Below are positions 1-7,987 of a stretch of 41,731 bases of DNA, piece by piece. Each line of letters opens with the position of its first letter. Position 1 is the stretch's first letter. The notes under the pieces were generated by a model. The model worked only from the letters and a program-made list of their open reading frames with translations, did not search any database and was not told the origin of the DNA. Made by a program: the position numbers and the translations under genes. The stretch comes from Prevotella sp. (GTDB taxonomy: Bacteria > Bacteroidota > Bacteroidia > Bacteroidales > Bacteroidaceae), in the NCBI GenBank assembly GCA_017619445.1, contig JAFZSI010000054.1:1-41731 (forward strand), given 5' to 3'.

Positions 1-269
1 CCCTTGGTGATGTTGTAGTGGGGCTGTACGGGTGACGGGTTGCTGATGTTGCTGATGAGCTGCAGGATGTGCTGTGAGCATTTTGTGGCGCAGACGCGGA
101 AGAGCATGAGTTGCACACGGCTGGTGAAGTCGCTGTTGTTGAGTTGCTGCAGGTAGGCAGTGATGTCGTTCAGGAGACTTTCGCAGGTGAAAGTCTCCTG
201 GCGTGCGGTTTGCTGCAACGGGTTGTTGGCATGCTCGCCCTCGTGAATATTTAGCGGTACTTCTCCCAT
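1..269 (-). CDS. Hypothetical protein, N-terminal part (runs off left edge)
   Basis: An open frame begins with ATG at 269 and continues without a stop to the left edge, giving 89 codons. The visible protein starts MGEVPLNIHEGEHANNPLQQ and is rich in Gln, Asn, Leu and Ser. It has no signal peptide or membrane segment in this part. I do not recognise a family. It is divergent from the DUF5675 gene at 599 with a 329-base gap. DUF5675 genes are often found in phage-derived or integrated-element contexts of Bacteroidales, so this gene may belong to such a module, but nothing in the visible residues proves that. Confidence 0.5.
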   Translation of the reverse strand, partial: MGEVPLNIHEGEHANNPLQQTARQETFTCESLLNDITAYLQQLNNSDFTSRVQLMLFRVCATKCSQHILQLISNISNPSPVQPHYNITK

Positions 270-394
270 AATTACAAACAACGGCCTTTTTCGGCAAGTT
301 AACTGCAAAGTAAGCGTATTAAAGAAAGATATGCAAGAAATTTTTGCAGAATTTGTTTATTTTGGCCATTTTCTTGATTTAAATCATTTTTAGG

Positions 395-430
395 GGAGAA
401 AAGGAGAAAAGGAGTAAAGGAGTAAAGGAG
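395..430 (+). repeat. Short tandem repeat, GGAGAAAA/GGAGTAAA units
   Basis: Four 8-base units (two GGAGAAAA, then two GGAGTAAA) are followed by a further GGAG. The repeat is purine-only apart from single T residues and is untranslated. It lies about 50 bases upstream of the -7 box for the DUF5675 gene. Confidence 0.7.
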
Positions 431-481
431 GGAGGGTGGTTTAGCAAACTTTGGTAAACCGCAGGTGCGGGAAGGGCGTGC

Positions 482-489
482 TATCTTTG
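482..489 (+). promoter_or_regulatory. Putative -7 promoter box for the DUF5675 gene
   Basis: TATCTTTG matches the Bacteroidetes -7 consensus TAnnTTTG and is followed by CACC. Transcription would start near 497, leaving a leader of about 100 bases before the ATG at 599. Confidence 0.6.
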
Positions 490-598
490 CACCCGAAAGA
501 CTTGTTTGCCGACTTACAGCGGCGGGTCTTTGGGTGCACCGCTTATTCTGTATGAACAGCATCGTAGAAACAAAAAAAGAAGAAAGGAACAAAGGATT

Positions 599-1006
599 AT
601 GAAACTGAAACTGATTCGCACGGCCAAAAAGGCCGACTACACCATCGGGCATCTGTATGCCGACGAGCAGTATGTGTGCGACACGATGGAGCCGACATGG
701 CGCGACCTGCGCCGCGAGGGGAAGATTTGGGGACGGACGGCCATTCCCGAGGGCAAGTACCGCGTGTTTATCACGAAGTCGAAGAAGATGGGCCGCTGGC
801 TGCCGCTGCTGTGGCAGGTGCCGGGCTTCGAGGGCATCCGCATTCACGCGGGCAACTACCCGAAGGAAACGCAGGGTTGCATCCTGGTGGGCTGGAACCG
901 CCACAAGGGTACGCTGAGCAACTCGCGCACGGCCCTGCACATGCTGATGCAACGGATGACGGCGGCACTGGACCGCGGAGAACTGATTGACATCGAGATT
1001 TGCTGA
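599..1006 (+). CDS. DUF5675 family protein
   Basis: The product is 135 residues with no signal peptide. The family pattern is visible: an early aromatic/Gly strand (TIGHLYADEQYVCDTMEP), then GRTAIPEGKYRV, then VPGFEGIRIHAGNYP and GCILVGWN, then a late LSNSRTAL segment. These match DUF5675, a family of unknown function common in Bacteroidetes phages and integrated elements, often where lysis or cell-wall amidase genes would sit. A longer frame opens at 506, but ATG 599 is chosen because it has purine-rich AAAGGA upstream and starts at the conserved first strand. No other recognisable phage gene lies beside it, so it is an orphan here. A catalytic role in cell-wall cleavage is possible but not shown. 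Confidence 0.8.
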   Translation: MKLKLIRTAKKADYTIGHLYADEQYVCDTMEPTWRDLRREGKIWGRTAIPEGKYRVFITKSKKMGRWLPLLWQVPGFEGIRIHAGNYPKETQGCILVGWNRHKGTLSNSRTALHMLMQRMTAALDRGELIDIEIC

Positions 1007-1053
1007 TTTAATTTTTCACGGGAGTTAGCGGAAGTTATATGAATTCAGAATTC

Positions 1054-1150
1054 ATAGGGAGTTAGCGGGAGTTAACGGACAACGGCACTGCTAATGTCCA
1101 TTAACTCCTGAAGCGGTCGCAGACCGCGATAACTTCCGTTAACTCCCTAT
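1054..1150. repeat. Inverted repeat built on GGAGTTARCGGRAGTTA
   Basis: The arm at 1054-1075 is nearly complementary to 1129-1150. The loop contains a smaller hairpin, GCGGTC GCA GACCGC. A further copy of GGAGTTAGCGGAAGTTA begins at 1021, and an identical 17-mer occurs at 35330-35346 in front of cdaA. This therefore looks like a dispersed intergenic repeat family. Confidence 0.7.
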
Positions 1151-1184
1151 AACTTCATGAATAATTCATGCTTAGATTCATTCT

Positions 1185-1252
1185 TAACCACAGATTGCAC
1201 GGATTTCGCAGAATCATTCTCTAATCTGCTTAATCCGTGCAATCTGTGGTTA
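1185..1252. repeat. Perfect 21-bp inverted repeat (CCACAGATTGCACGGATT type)
   Basis: Bases 1185-1205 are the exact reverse complement of 1232-1252. Inside them, GCAGA at 1208-1212 pairs with TCTGC at 1225-1229, extending the stem. Repeats reading roughly CCACAGATTnCACGGATT are recalled as widespread between genes in Bacteroidetes. Confidence 0.8.
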
Positions 1253-1257
1253 CCCAG

Positions 1258-1323
1258 TAGGAGCGCGGGCTTCCCAGCCCGCGAAAGAACTCCTGGATGC
1301 GGGCTGGGAAGCCCGCACTCCTA
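1258..1323. repeat. GC-rich inverted repeat, possible terminator of kbl
   Basis: GCGGGCTTCCCAGCCCGC (1265-1282) is the exact reverse complement of 1299-1316. The stem is extended by TAGGAG/CTCCTA at 1258-1263 and 1318-1323. It sits just beyond the kbl stop and could end transcription in either direction, though there is no T-run. Confidence 0.7.
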
Positions 1324-1330
1324 AGGGTTG

Positions 1331-2521
1331 TTATGCCTTCAGCACTCCCAGTTCCTTGCCCACCTTGATGAAGGCGGCGATACAGCGGTCGAGTTGCTCG
1401 CGGTTGTGGCCGGCACTAATCTGCACACGTATGCGGGCCTGCTCCTTGGGCACCACGGGATAGTAGAAGCCCGTGACATAGATGCCCTCTTCCTGCATCT
1501 TGGCGGCATAGACTTGCGAGAGCTTGGCATCGTAGAGCATCACGGCGCAGATGGCGCTCTGGGTGGGTTTGATGTCGAAACCTGCGGCCATCATCTTGTC
1601 GCGGAAGTAGTTGACATTCTCCACGAGGCGGTCGTGGATGTCGTTGTTCTCCTTCAGCATCTTGAACACTTCGAGTGAGGCACCGATGATGCACGGAGCC
1701 AACGAGTTGCTGAACAGGTAGGGACGCGAACGCTGGCGCAGCAGGTCGATAATCTCCTTGCGACCTGTGGTGAAACCACCGAGTGCGCCGCCGAACGACT
1801 TGCCAAGCGTGCCAGTATAGATGTCGATACGCCCGTAGGTGTTGAAGAACTCGCTCACGCCGTGACCCGTCGCGCCGACAACACCGGCCGAATGACTCTC
1901 ATCGACCATCACCAGGGCGTCGTACTTCTCGGCCAAGTCACAAATCTTGTCCATCGGAGCCACGTTGCCGTCCATCGAGAATACGCCATCGGTGACGATA
2001 ATGCGGAACCGCTGGGCCTGAGCCTCTTGCAGACACCGCTCAAGATCGGCCATGTCGGCGTTGGCATAGCGATAGCGCTTGGCCTTGCACAGACGCACGC
2101 CGTCGATAATGGAGGCGTGGTTGAGGGCATCGCTGATGATGGCGTCCTCATCGGTGAACAGGGGTTCGAACACACCGCCGTTGGCATCGAAACAGGCAGC
2201 GTAGAGAATGGTGTCCTCGGTTTTGAAATAGTCGCTGATGGCAGCCTCCAGCTCTTTATGGATGTCTTGTGTGCCACAGATGAAACGCACCGACGACATG
2301 CCAAAGCCCCGGCGATCCATCATCTGCTTAGCCCCCTCAATGAGGCGCGGATGGTCCGACAGGCCCAGATAGTTGTTGGCGCAGAAGTTGAGCACTTCCT
2401 TTCCTTTCACAGTAATGGCTGCCTTTTGCGGGCTTTCGATGAGACGTTCTTCCTTGTAAAGCCCTGCTTCGCGAATCTCGGCCAGCGTCTGGCTGAGATG
2501 TTCTTTCATTTTTCCGTACAT
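1331..2521 (-). CDS. kbl: Glycine C-acetyltransferase (2-amino-3-ketobutyrate CoA ligase)
   Basis: This PLP enzyme cleaves 2-amino-3-ketobutyrate with CoA to glycine and acetyl-CoA, the second step of threonine breakdown in the cytosol. The 396-residue length fits the family (about 398). Visible motifs are NFCANNYLGL, ASIIDGVRLCKAKRYRY, TDGVFSMDGN, DESHSAG and TGTLGKSFGG, whose Lys (near residue 241) should hold PLP. The first 26 residues align with the E. coli enzyme without gaps, which supports the ATG at 2521. The gene is divergent from the tdh-like gene at 2741, the enzyme for the preceding step, so the two form a complete threonine-to-glycine route. A possible -7 box lies at 2571-2578. 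Confidence 0.95.
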   Translation of the reverse strand: MYGKMKEHLSQTLAEIREAGLYKEERLIESPQKAAITVKGKEVLNFCANNYLGLSDHPRLIEGAKQMMDRRGFGMSSVRFICGTQDIHKELEAAISDYFKTEDTILYAACFDANGGVFEPLFTDEDAIISDALNHASIIDGVRLCKAKRYRYANADMADLERCLQEAQAQRFRIIVTDGVFSMDGNVAPMDKICDLAEKYDALVMVDESHSAGVVGATGHGVSEFFNTYGRIDIYTGTLGKSFGGALGGFTTGRKEIIDLLRQRSRPYLFSNSLAPCIIGASLEVFKMLKENNDIHDRLVENVNYFRDKMMAAGFDIKPTQSAICAVMLYDAKLSQVYAAKMQEEGIYVTGFYYPVVPKEQARIRVQISAGHNREQLDRCIAAFIKVGKELGVLKA

Positions 2522-2570
2522 ATCGATTCAAAGGTTAAAGGTTGGTATGATGTTTTTCATTCAGATAGTG

Positions 2571-2578
2571 CAAAGTAA
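2571..2578 (-). promoter_or_regulatory. Possible -7 box for kbl
   Basis: On the minus strand this reads TTACTTTG followed by CAC, one base off TAnnTTTG. It lies about 50 bases upstream of the kbl start. A similarly imperfect TTAATTTG at 2685-2692 faces the divergent tdh gene. Confidence 0.4.
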
Positions 2579-2740
2579 GTCAATATTTCTGACATAAAGA
2601 CAAACATTCAGTTAATATTTTCTAAATTCGGGCACTGCGAAAAACATTTTGTCAGCAAACGACGCGATTTAGAGAAAAAATACCTTAATTTGCAGGCTGT
2701 AAGAATATACACATAATATACTTGTTAACCACTATCTGGT

Positions 2741-3703
2741 ATGAAAAACATTTTGGTGATCGGCTCAACGGGGCAGATTGGCTCCGAGCTGACGCGCGAA
2801 CTCAGAAAACGTTATGGCAACGAACATGTTGTGGCTGGCTACATCACAGGGGCTGAGCCCAAGGGCGAACTCAAGGAAAGCGGTCCTGCGGAGATTGCCG
2901 ATGTCACCGACGGTGAGGGCATTGCCGCCGTGGTGAGAAAACACGACATCGACACCATCTACAACCTGGCTGCATTGCTCTCAGTAGTGGCCGAGGCCAA
3001 GCCCCGACTGGCATGGCGCATTGGCATCGACGGCCTGTGGAATGTGCTCGAGGTGGCGCGCGAGCATCATTGCAGCGTGTTCACCCCAAGCAGCATCGGC
3101 TCGTTCGGCACCAACACGCCTCACTACATGACACCACAAGACACCATTCAGCGGCCGCGCACCATCTACGGCGTGTCGAAGGTGACCACCGAGCTGCTGA
3201 GCGACTACTACCAGGTGAAATACCGGGTTGACACGCGGTCAGTACGGTTCCCGGGCATCATCTCATACCTCACACCGCCAGGCGGCGGCACCACCGACTA
3301 TGCCGTGGACATTTTCTACTATGCCGTGCGGGGCGAGCGGTTCCCCTGCCCCATCGCCAAGGGTACGCTGATGGACATGATGTATATGCCCGACGCATTG
3401 AAGGCTGCCATCAGCATCATGGAGGCAGACCCTCAGAAGTTTGTGCATCACAACGGGTTTAACGTGGCGTCGATGAGCTTTGACCCCGACATCATTTACC
3501 GGGAAATAAGGAAACACAAACCCGACTTCGAAATGTACTACGACATCGACCCGCTGAAGCAGAGCATTGCCGACAGCTGGCCCAACCGCATGGACGACTC
3601 CTGCGCCCGAAAGGAATGGGGATGGAAACCCGACTACGACCTGGAGCGCATGACCATTGACATGCTGAAAAACCTGGAAAAGAAACTGTTGCCGAAACCG
3701 TAA
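2741..3703 (+). CDS. tdh: L-threonine 3-dehydrogenase, short-chain (SDR/epimerase) type
   Basis: The 320-residue protein has the extended SDR layout. The N-terminal NAD-binding signature is GSTGQIGSEL, an aspartate region lies near residue 55, and the catalytic YGVSK Tyr/Lys pair is near residues 142-146. This is the epimerase-like threonine dehydrogenase of Bacteroidetes, unrelated to the zinc-dependent E. coli Tdh. It oxidises threonine to 2-amino-3-ketobutyrate with NAD+. The call rests on the fold and on the divergent kbl gene, which takes the product. A generic NAD-dependent epimerase would look similar, but the kbl neighbour makes the specific role likely. Its transcript converges on the NigD-like gene with a shared terminator. 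Confidence 0.88.
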   Translation: MKNILVIGSTGQIGSELTRELRKRYGNEHVVAGYITGAEPKGELKESGPAEIADVTDGEGIAAVVRKHDIDTIYNLAALLSVVAEAKPRLAWRIGIDGLWNVLEVAREHHCSVFTPSSIGSFGTNTPHYMTPQDTIQRPRTIYGVSKVTTELLSDYYQVKYRVDTRSVRFPGIISYLTPPGGGTTDYAVDIFYYAVRGERFPCPIAKGTLMDMMYMPDALKAAISIMEADPQKFVHHNGFNVASMSFDPDIIYREIRKHKPDFEMYYDIDPLKQSIADSWPNRMDDSCARKEWGWKPDYDLERMTIDMLKNLEKKLLPKP

Positions 3704-3714
3704 CACAACAAAAA

Positions 3715-3756
3715 GGTTGCCGTAAAAGCTATGAATCCATAGCCGCTACGGCAACC
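3715..3756. terminator. Bidirectional hairpin between tdh and the NigD-like gene
   Basis: GGTTGCCGTA (3715-3724) pairs with TACGGCAACC (3747-3756). An inner GCTATG/CATAGC stem lies at 3728-3733 and 3738-3743. It sits between two convergent genes. Confidence 0.75.
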
Positions 3757-3771
3757 CACAATTCGGGGAAT

Positions 3772-4464
3772 CTAATAGACGAACGTCTTCAACACCTTGC
3801 CTTCGTAAGTGTTGACAGAAACCGACACCGTATCGCCTGACCGAAGGTGATACGGATTGTTTTTGAGTGGAATGCTCAGAAAAACACGGGTGGTATAGTA
3901 TTCAGGAATGTTGTTCTGGGAGTGATACATGGTCAGGTGCAGATGTTGCCTGCCCTCTGCTCCCGTCACAAGCGTGTCGCAAATCATTCCCAATGTCTGG
4001 CGGGCATCTTTGTCATCAACAGTTCCCGTCAGCACATTCAGTCCAAAATTCAAATAGCGATTGTTGCGGCTTTTCCAAGTGCTTTCAATTGAAAGCGGGT
4101 CGGTTTTCATTTCCTTTACTTTGTAATGAGGGCGAATTGTGGGCACTAACACCTGCTGCACACCGATTATCTCGGCCTGTCCGCCTTCCACCTTATTATA
4201 AAACACGAGCGCGCGAAACACCGAGTCGGGTGTTGTGGCCCAGTCGCACGTCTCCGGTGCTTTGAAAACCAAGGAATCTCCATCGTCGGTCATCATGTTG
4301 ACAAGCGTCTTGGCGTTGCTGGTATGCGCATCGGCAAAGTCGGCCCGCATGTTTGAATACTCGCCGTTGCCCGACTCATAATTGTCGGCCTCACAACCTG
4401 CCAACAGCACTATTGCAGTCAGCATGGCTACCCATGAACATAGTATGGAAAAACGCTTTTTCAA
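3772..4464 (-). CDS. NigD-like lipoprotein
   Basis: The 230-residue protein has a lipoprotein signal peptide (MKKRFSILCSW...LLAGC), with the acylated Cys near residue 24. The mature part is a mostly beta protein ending in a strand pattern (YEGKVLKTFVY). The general plan, a short acidic linker after the Cys followed by two small beta domains, resembles the NigD family of Bacteroidetes outer-membrane lipoproteins, whose role is unknown. The start codon is TTG at 4462-4464; the next internal Met falls inside the signal peptide and would destroy it. The gene is last in the PASTA/rluD/ddl/acyltransferase string, 83 bases after the acyltransferase. NigD membership is moderately sure; the lipoprotein nature is clear. 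Confidence 0.65.
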   Translation of the reverse strand: MKKRFSILCSWVAMLTAIVLLAGCEADNYESGNGEYSNMRADFADAHTSNAKTLVNMMTDDGDSLVFKAPETCDWATTPDSVFRALVFYNKVEGGQAEIIGVQQVLVPTIRPHYKVKEMKTDPLSIESTWKSRNNRYLNFGLNVLTGTVDDKDARQTLGMICDTLVTGAEGRQHLHLTMYHSQNNIPEYYTTRVFLSIPLKNNPYHLRSGDTVSVSVNTYEGKVLKTFVY

Positions 4465-4547
4465 TTATATTGTTTTACTTTGACCTTAATGCTTTTCTGA
4501 TTTTTGCTATTTTATGCAGCAAAGAATCATCTTGTTTTTACTGACTT

Positions 4548-5750
4548 TCATCCGTTTGCGCTTGCTGCGTCCTGTTTTTTGATGCTCTCATGGTTTCTTG
4601 CAGGATTGGCATACATCGTCAGCATCCGTTCGCGTAGGAACGGCTCATCTTTGCCCGGAATGTCAATCTTTGCCAACTGGCCGTCGATATACTGGATAAA
4701 GGCAGTTTTTTCGTCAGGAGTGTACATCGCGGTATGGGCATTATTGCCTTCAAGCAGGTCGAGCGCCACATAATTTGAGGCAAACAGGCGGTAGTTGCGG
4801 TGAATCTCCTCGTCAATATGCCGGGCAATAACATCAAACACCTCTGTCTTGCTGATGTCGGCGGGCAATGACCCGAGATATTCGTCAATACATGCAGCGC
4901 ACTGGTAGTGAATCTGCCCTTTGTAGCCCATGATGCCCGTGCGCATGCTGACAATATCATCTTGGGCTGACTTTTTCCAGCCCTCTATGTCGCGCTTCAG
5001 TTGAAACTCCGCCGCTTTCAAAAAGTCGCAGGGGTCGTATTCGTAACTGATGGCCAGCGGCACGATGTGCAATTGAGCCAACCGTTCCACGGGAGTTGTT
5101 ACTTTGTCGTCACTGCCATGTGCTGCGGCCATGGCCATCATCTTCAGTATGGCAGGCTGCGTGCGGTCGTTGCTGTCCTTGGCACGTCCCTCGCGCTGGG
5201 CAATCCAGATATTCTCGTTCTTTCGGGCGATGGCATAGTGCATGTATTCCGACAGCCGTTTGCTGGCCATAAGCATCTGGCGCGGCTGCAGACTGCGCTC
5301 CACAATGAACGACTTGTTGACTCTCACCAAGTCTTTCACCCACGGCAACGACAGCAGATTGTCGCCAATGGCTATCTCGCAAGTGGTAGTGAATCCCGCG
5401 TCAAACAGCAGTTTGTCGAGCAGCGCCGAGTCGAGCACAATGTCGCGGTGGTTGCTCACGAAAGTGTATCGGCGTTGCGTGTCTATGGCCGACGCGTCAA
5501 GGTTACAGCCCGTGCTGGCCTTTGCCAGCAACTCCTCCAGGAAAGTGTAACAGAACGTGCGCTGGAACTCCAGATTAGTCTTGCAGCCACGCATCTTCAT
5601 GACAATGGCTTCGAACGGCACTTGTGGATAGAGATAGGCTATCACAGCCCTGAACTGCTTGTCGGCAGCAAGGCGTTCATAGACTTCGGGCAGCTCCTCG
5701 GGCTCAAATGGCCGTATGCTGTCAAATTGTCTTAGTTCGTCGTTCATCAT
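4548..5750 (-). CDS. Glycerol acyltransferase-like protein (PlsC/PlsB superfamily)
   Basis: This is a roughly 400-residue protein with the acyltransferase block SNHRDIVLDSALL near residues 100-112, an HX5D variant of the HX4D catalytic motif. Later blocks AIARKNENIWIAQREGRAKD and VPLAISYEYDPCDFLK fit the substrate-binding and structural motifs of the superfamily. It should transfer an acyl chain to a glycerol-phosphate-type acceptor at the inner membrane; the exact substrate is not fixed by the sequence. The frame is open to a GTG at 5756, but the tandem ATGs at 5750 and 5747 are better starts, with AAAGAAG upstream. It follows ddl by 91 bases on the same strand, an arrangement recalled as common in Bacteroidales. 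Confidence 0.75.
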   Translation of the reverse strand: MMNDELRQFDSIRPFEPEELPEVYERLAADKQFRAVIAYLYPQVPFEAIVMKMRGCKTNLEFQRTFCYTFLEELLAKASTGCNLDASAIDTQRRYTFVSNHRDIVLDSALLDKLLFDAGFTTTCEIAIGDNLLSLPWVKDLVRVNKSFIVERSLQPRQMLMASKRLSEYMHYAIARKNENIWIAQREGRAKDSNDRTQPAILKMMAMAAAHGSDDKVTTPVERLAQLHIVPLAISYEYDPCDFLKAAEFQLKRDIEGWKKSAQDDIVSMRTGIMGYKGQIHYQCAACIDEYLGSLPADISKTEVFDVIARHIDEEIHRNYRLFASNYVALDLLEGNNAHTAMYTPDEKTAFIQYIDGQLAKIDIPGKDEPFLRERMLTMYANPARNHESIKKQDAASANG

Positions 5751-5841
5751 AAACACTTCTTTATTTCCCTTTTACACTCATGTCAAACACTTTCGCCCGG
5801 AAACAGTCTTGCGGAAGAACAGAAAACGGCTTGCAGAAATG

Positions 5842-6834
5842 CTACGTAAACTGGTTTTCCACAATGTCGGTCAGCACATCCTTGATGTCCAGTCCAGCTG
5901 CGCGCACCTGCTGCGGAATGAAGCTGGTAGCGGTCATGCCCGGTGTGGTATTTACTTCGAGCATACTGATTTTACCTTCCTTGCTGACGATGTAGTCAAT
6001 GCGAATGATGCCGTTGCAATGCAGAATGTCGTAGATATGGCTGGTAATTTTGTTGGCGCGCTCGGCAATATCGGCAGAAATCCGCGCCGGTGTAATCTCC
6101 TGCACCTGTCCGTTGTATTTGGCATCATAGTCGAAGAACTCGTTGCGCGTCACCACCTCGGTGGCTGGGAAAAGCACCGATTTTTGCTTCGTCTTGTAAC
6201 AGCCTATGGTGATTTCTGTGCCTTCGAGATAGCGTTCCACCATCACGTCGTCGCTTTCCATCATCGCCTTGCGGATGGCCGGGGCCAACTGGTCTTTGTT
6301 TTTCACCTTCGACACGCCAAAGCTGCTGCCGTCGGCGGCGGGCTTCACGAAACAAGGCATACCGATGCGCTCCTCAATCTCGTCGTCGCTGACAAGCTGC
6401 TCGTAACCTTTGCGTATGAGCAGGCTGTCGGCCACGCTCACACCATAGCCGCGCAGATACTGGTTGAGCACAAACTTATCGAACGTCATGGCCTCAACGA
6501 GCACGCCGCTCGTGGAATAAGGCAGATGAATCAGCTCGAAGTAGCCTTGCAGTATGCCGTTTTCTCCGGGTGTGCCGTGAATGGTGATATAGGCGTAGTC
6601 AAACATCACGAGCTTTCCGTTTTCCTTGAACGAGAAGTCGTTGCGGTCGATGGGAGCCGTGGTGCCGTCGTTCAGCTGTACGCGCCAGTTGAGTCCTTTC
6701 ACAATCACGATGTAAACATTGTAGCGTTCTTTGTCGAAAAACGAGAACAAACCTTGGGCCGAGCGCAGCGACACCTCGTATTCCGACGAGTCGCCGCCGC
6801 AGACAATGGCAATGGTTCTTTTTAGATTTTTCAT
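5842..6834 (-). CDS. ddl: D-alanine--D-alanine ligase
   Basis: This cytosolic ATP-grasp enzyme joins two D-alanines for peptidoglycan precursors. The 330-residue product shows GGDSSEYEVSLRSA near the N-terminus (D-Ala site), VKPAADGSSFGVSKV (ATP-grasp loop), then IRIDYIV and LEVNTTPGMT near the C-terminus (Mg and substrate ligands). The frame is open upstream to about 7068, but ATG 6834 (MKNLKRTIAIVCGG) is the start, placing the first beta strand at the N-terminus. The gene lies 74 bases after rluD on the same strand, and together with murF elsewhere in the window would supply the D-Ala-D-Ala branch of wall synthesis. Confidence 0.95.
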   Translation of the reverse strand: MKNLKRTIAIVCGGDSSEYEVSLRSAQGLFSFFDKERYNVYIVIVKGLNWRVQLNDGTTAPIDRNDFSFKENGKLVMFDYAYITIHGTPGENGILQGYFELIHLPYSTSGVLVEAMTFDKFVLNQYLRGYGVSVADSLLIRKGYEQLVSDDEIEERIGMPCFVKPAADGSSFGVSKVKNKDQLAPAIRKAMMESDDVMVERYLEGTEITIGCYKTKQKSVLFPATEVVTRNEFFDYDAKYNGQVQEITPARISADIAERANKITSHIYDILHCNGIIRIDYIVSKEGKISMLEVNTTPGMTATSFIPQQVRAAGLDIKDVLTDIVENQFT

Positions 6835-6908
6835 GTTTTTATCTTTTATTTTTGTTCTTCTCTGGTTGGTGTTTTCTTGCAGGCTTCCGTCTGTCGGTTT
6901 TGTCTGCC

Positions 6909-7967
6909 CTACTCTTTTATCTCGCCCCTGAAGCCGTTTATATAGCCGCGCCATTTGTCGATGAGTGCCTCCATGTCGGGCGGCAGTGGCGAGCAGAAGT
7001 CCATGGGCTTGCCCGTCTTGGGATGCTCGAAGCCCAGCGTCTGTGCATGCAGGGCCTGTCGCGGGCACAATTTCAGGCAGTTGTTGACAAAAGCCTTGTA
7101 AGTACTGCTGCGCTCACCGCGCAGAATCTCGGTGCCGCCATAACGCTCATCGCCAAAGAGCGGATGGCCTATGTGGCGCATGTGGGCACGTATCTGGTGG
7201 GTGCGCCCTGTTTCGAGCCTGCACTCCACAAGTGTGGTGTATCCATAGCGTTCCACCACGCGGTAGTGGGTCACAGCAGGCTTGCCTATGTCCGAGTCGG
7301 GCGGGAAGACGGCCATGCGCAGGCGGTCTTTGGGGTCGCGGGCAATGTTGCCCTCTATGCGGCCCTCATTGTCGGTGAAGTTTCCCCACACCAGCGCCAG
7401 ATAGGTGCGGCGGCTGGTTTTGTTGAAAAACTGTATGCCGAGACGCGACTTTGCCTCGGGAGTCTTGGCAACGACAATCAGTCCACTGGTGTCCTTGTCT
7501 ATGCGGTGCACCAGTCCCACCTCGGGGTCGTTGGGGTCGTAGCTCGGCAGGTTGCGAAGGTGCCAGGCAACGGCGTTGACCAGCGTGCCGCTGAAGTTGC
7601 CACATCCCGGATGCACCACCATGCCCGCCTCCTTGTCGATGACCATCAGCTCGCTGTCCTCATACACCACCTTTAAGGCAATCTCCTCGGGCTGTATGGT
7701 GGTGTCGTAGTGGGGGCGGTCGAGCATGAGCGTGACCACGTCGCCCGCGCGTACCTTATAATTACTTTTAACGGGGCGGTCGTTCACATGCACAAACCCC
7801 GCGTCGGCAGCTTTCTGTATGCGGTTGCGGCTGGAGTGCTGCATGTGCTCAAACAGGAACTTGTCTATGCGCAGTGGCTCCTGCCCTTTGTCAACTTCTA
7901 TGCGGAAGTGCTCGTAGAGCTGTTGCTCATCGTCCTCGAGCATGGCTTCCATCTGTTCTGTGGTCAT
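6909..7967 (-). CDS. rluD: 23S rRNA pseudouridine synthase, RluD family
   Basis: The 352-residue protein has an N-terminal S4 RNA-binding domain (about residues 30-90, LRIDKFLFEHMQHSSRNRIQ). The catalytic domain follows, with the RluA-family motif GLVHRIDKDTSGLIVVAKT holding the catalytic Asp, and the later EGRTHQIRAHM-like block (LETGRTHQIRAHMRHIGHP). The acidic first 20 residues are an ordinary extension for the group. By family it isomerises uridines in helix 69 of 23S rRNA, though RluC-type specificity cannot be excluded from sequence alone. It begins 20 bases after the PASTA gene stop and lies in the same operon. Confidence 0.9.
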   Translation of the reverse strand: MTTEQMEAMLEDDEQQLYEHFRIEVDKGQEPLRIDKFLFEHMQHSSRNRIQKAADAGFVHVNDRPVKSNYKVRAGDVVTLMLDRPHYDTTIQPEEIALKVVYEDSELMVIDKEAGMVVHPGCGNFSGTLVNAVAWHLRNLPSYDPNDPEVGLVHRIDKDTSGLIVVAKTPEAKSRLGIQFFNKTSRRTYLALVWGNFTDNEGRIEGNIARDPKDRLRMAVFPPDSDIGKPAVTHYRVVERYGYTTLVECRLETGRTHQIRAHMRHIGHPLFGDERYGGTEILRGERSSTYKAFVNNCLKLCPRQALHAQTLGFEHPKTGKPMDFCSPLPPDMEALIDKWRGYINGFRGEIKE

Positions 7968-7987
7968 TCCAGGTGCTGTTATTCCGT

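Larger units (their letters stand above)
270..598. other. Divergent intergenic region
   Basis: This 329-base gap separates the left-edge gene from the DUF5675 gene. It holds an 8-base tandem repeat at 395-430 and a plus-strand -7 box at 482-489. On the minus strand, around 306-313, there is a weaker TTACTTTG that could serve the left-edge gene. I see no further gene in it. Confidence 0.5.
1007..1330. other. Intergenic region packed with palindromic repeats
   Basis: No gene is seen in these 324 bases between the convergent DUF5675 and kbl genes. Nearly the whole stretch consists of inverted repeats, listed separately. They include short palindromes near 1039-1055 and 1156-1170 built on ATGAATTC-like and CATGAAT sequences, and a GCGGTC/GACCGC hairpin near 1113-1127. 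Confidence 0.7.

Noticed and set aside
395-430. Regularly spaced short repeat considered as a CRISPR array
   Set aside because: The units are 8 bases with no spacers and there are no cas genes in the window.
5716-6825. Long plus-strand open frame of 369 codons opposite ddl
   Set aside because: It is a His/Ala/Val-rich shadow of the well-supported ddl gene on the minus strand.
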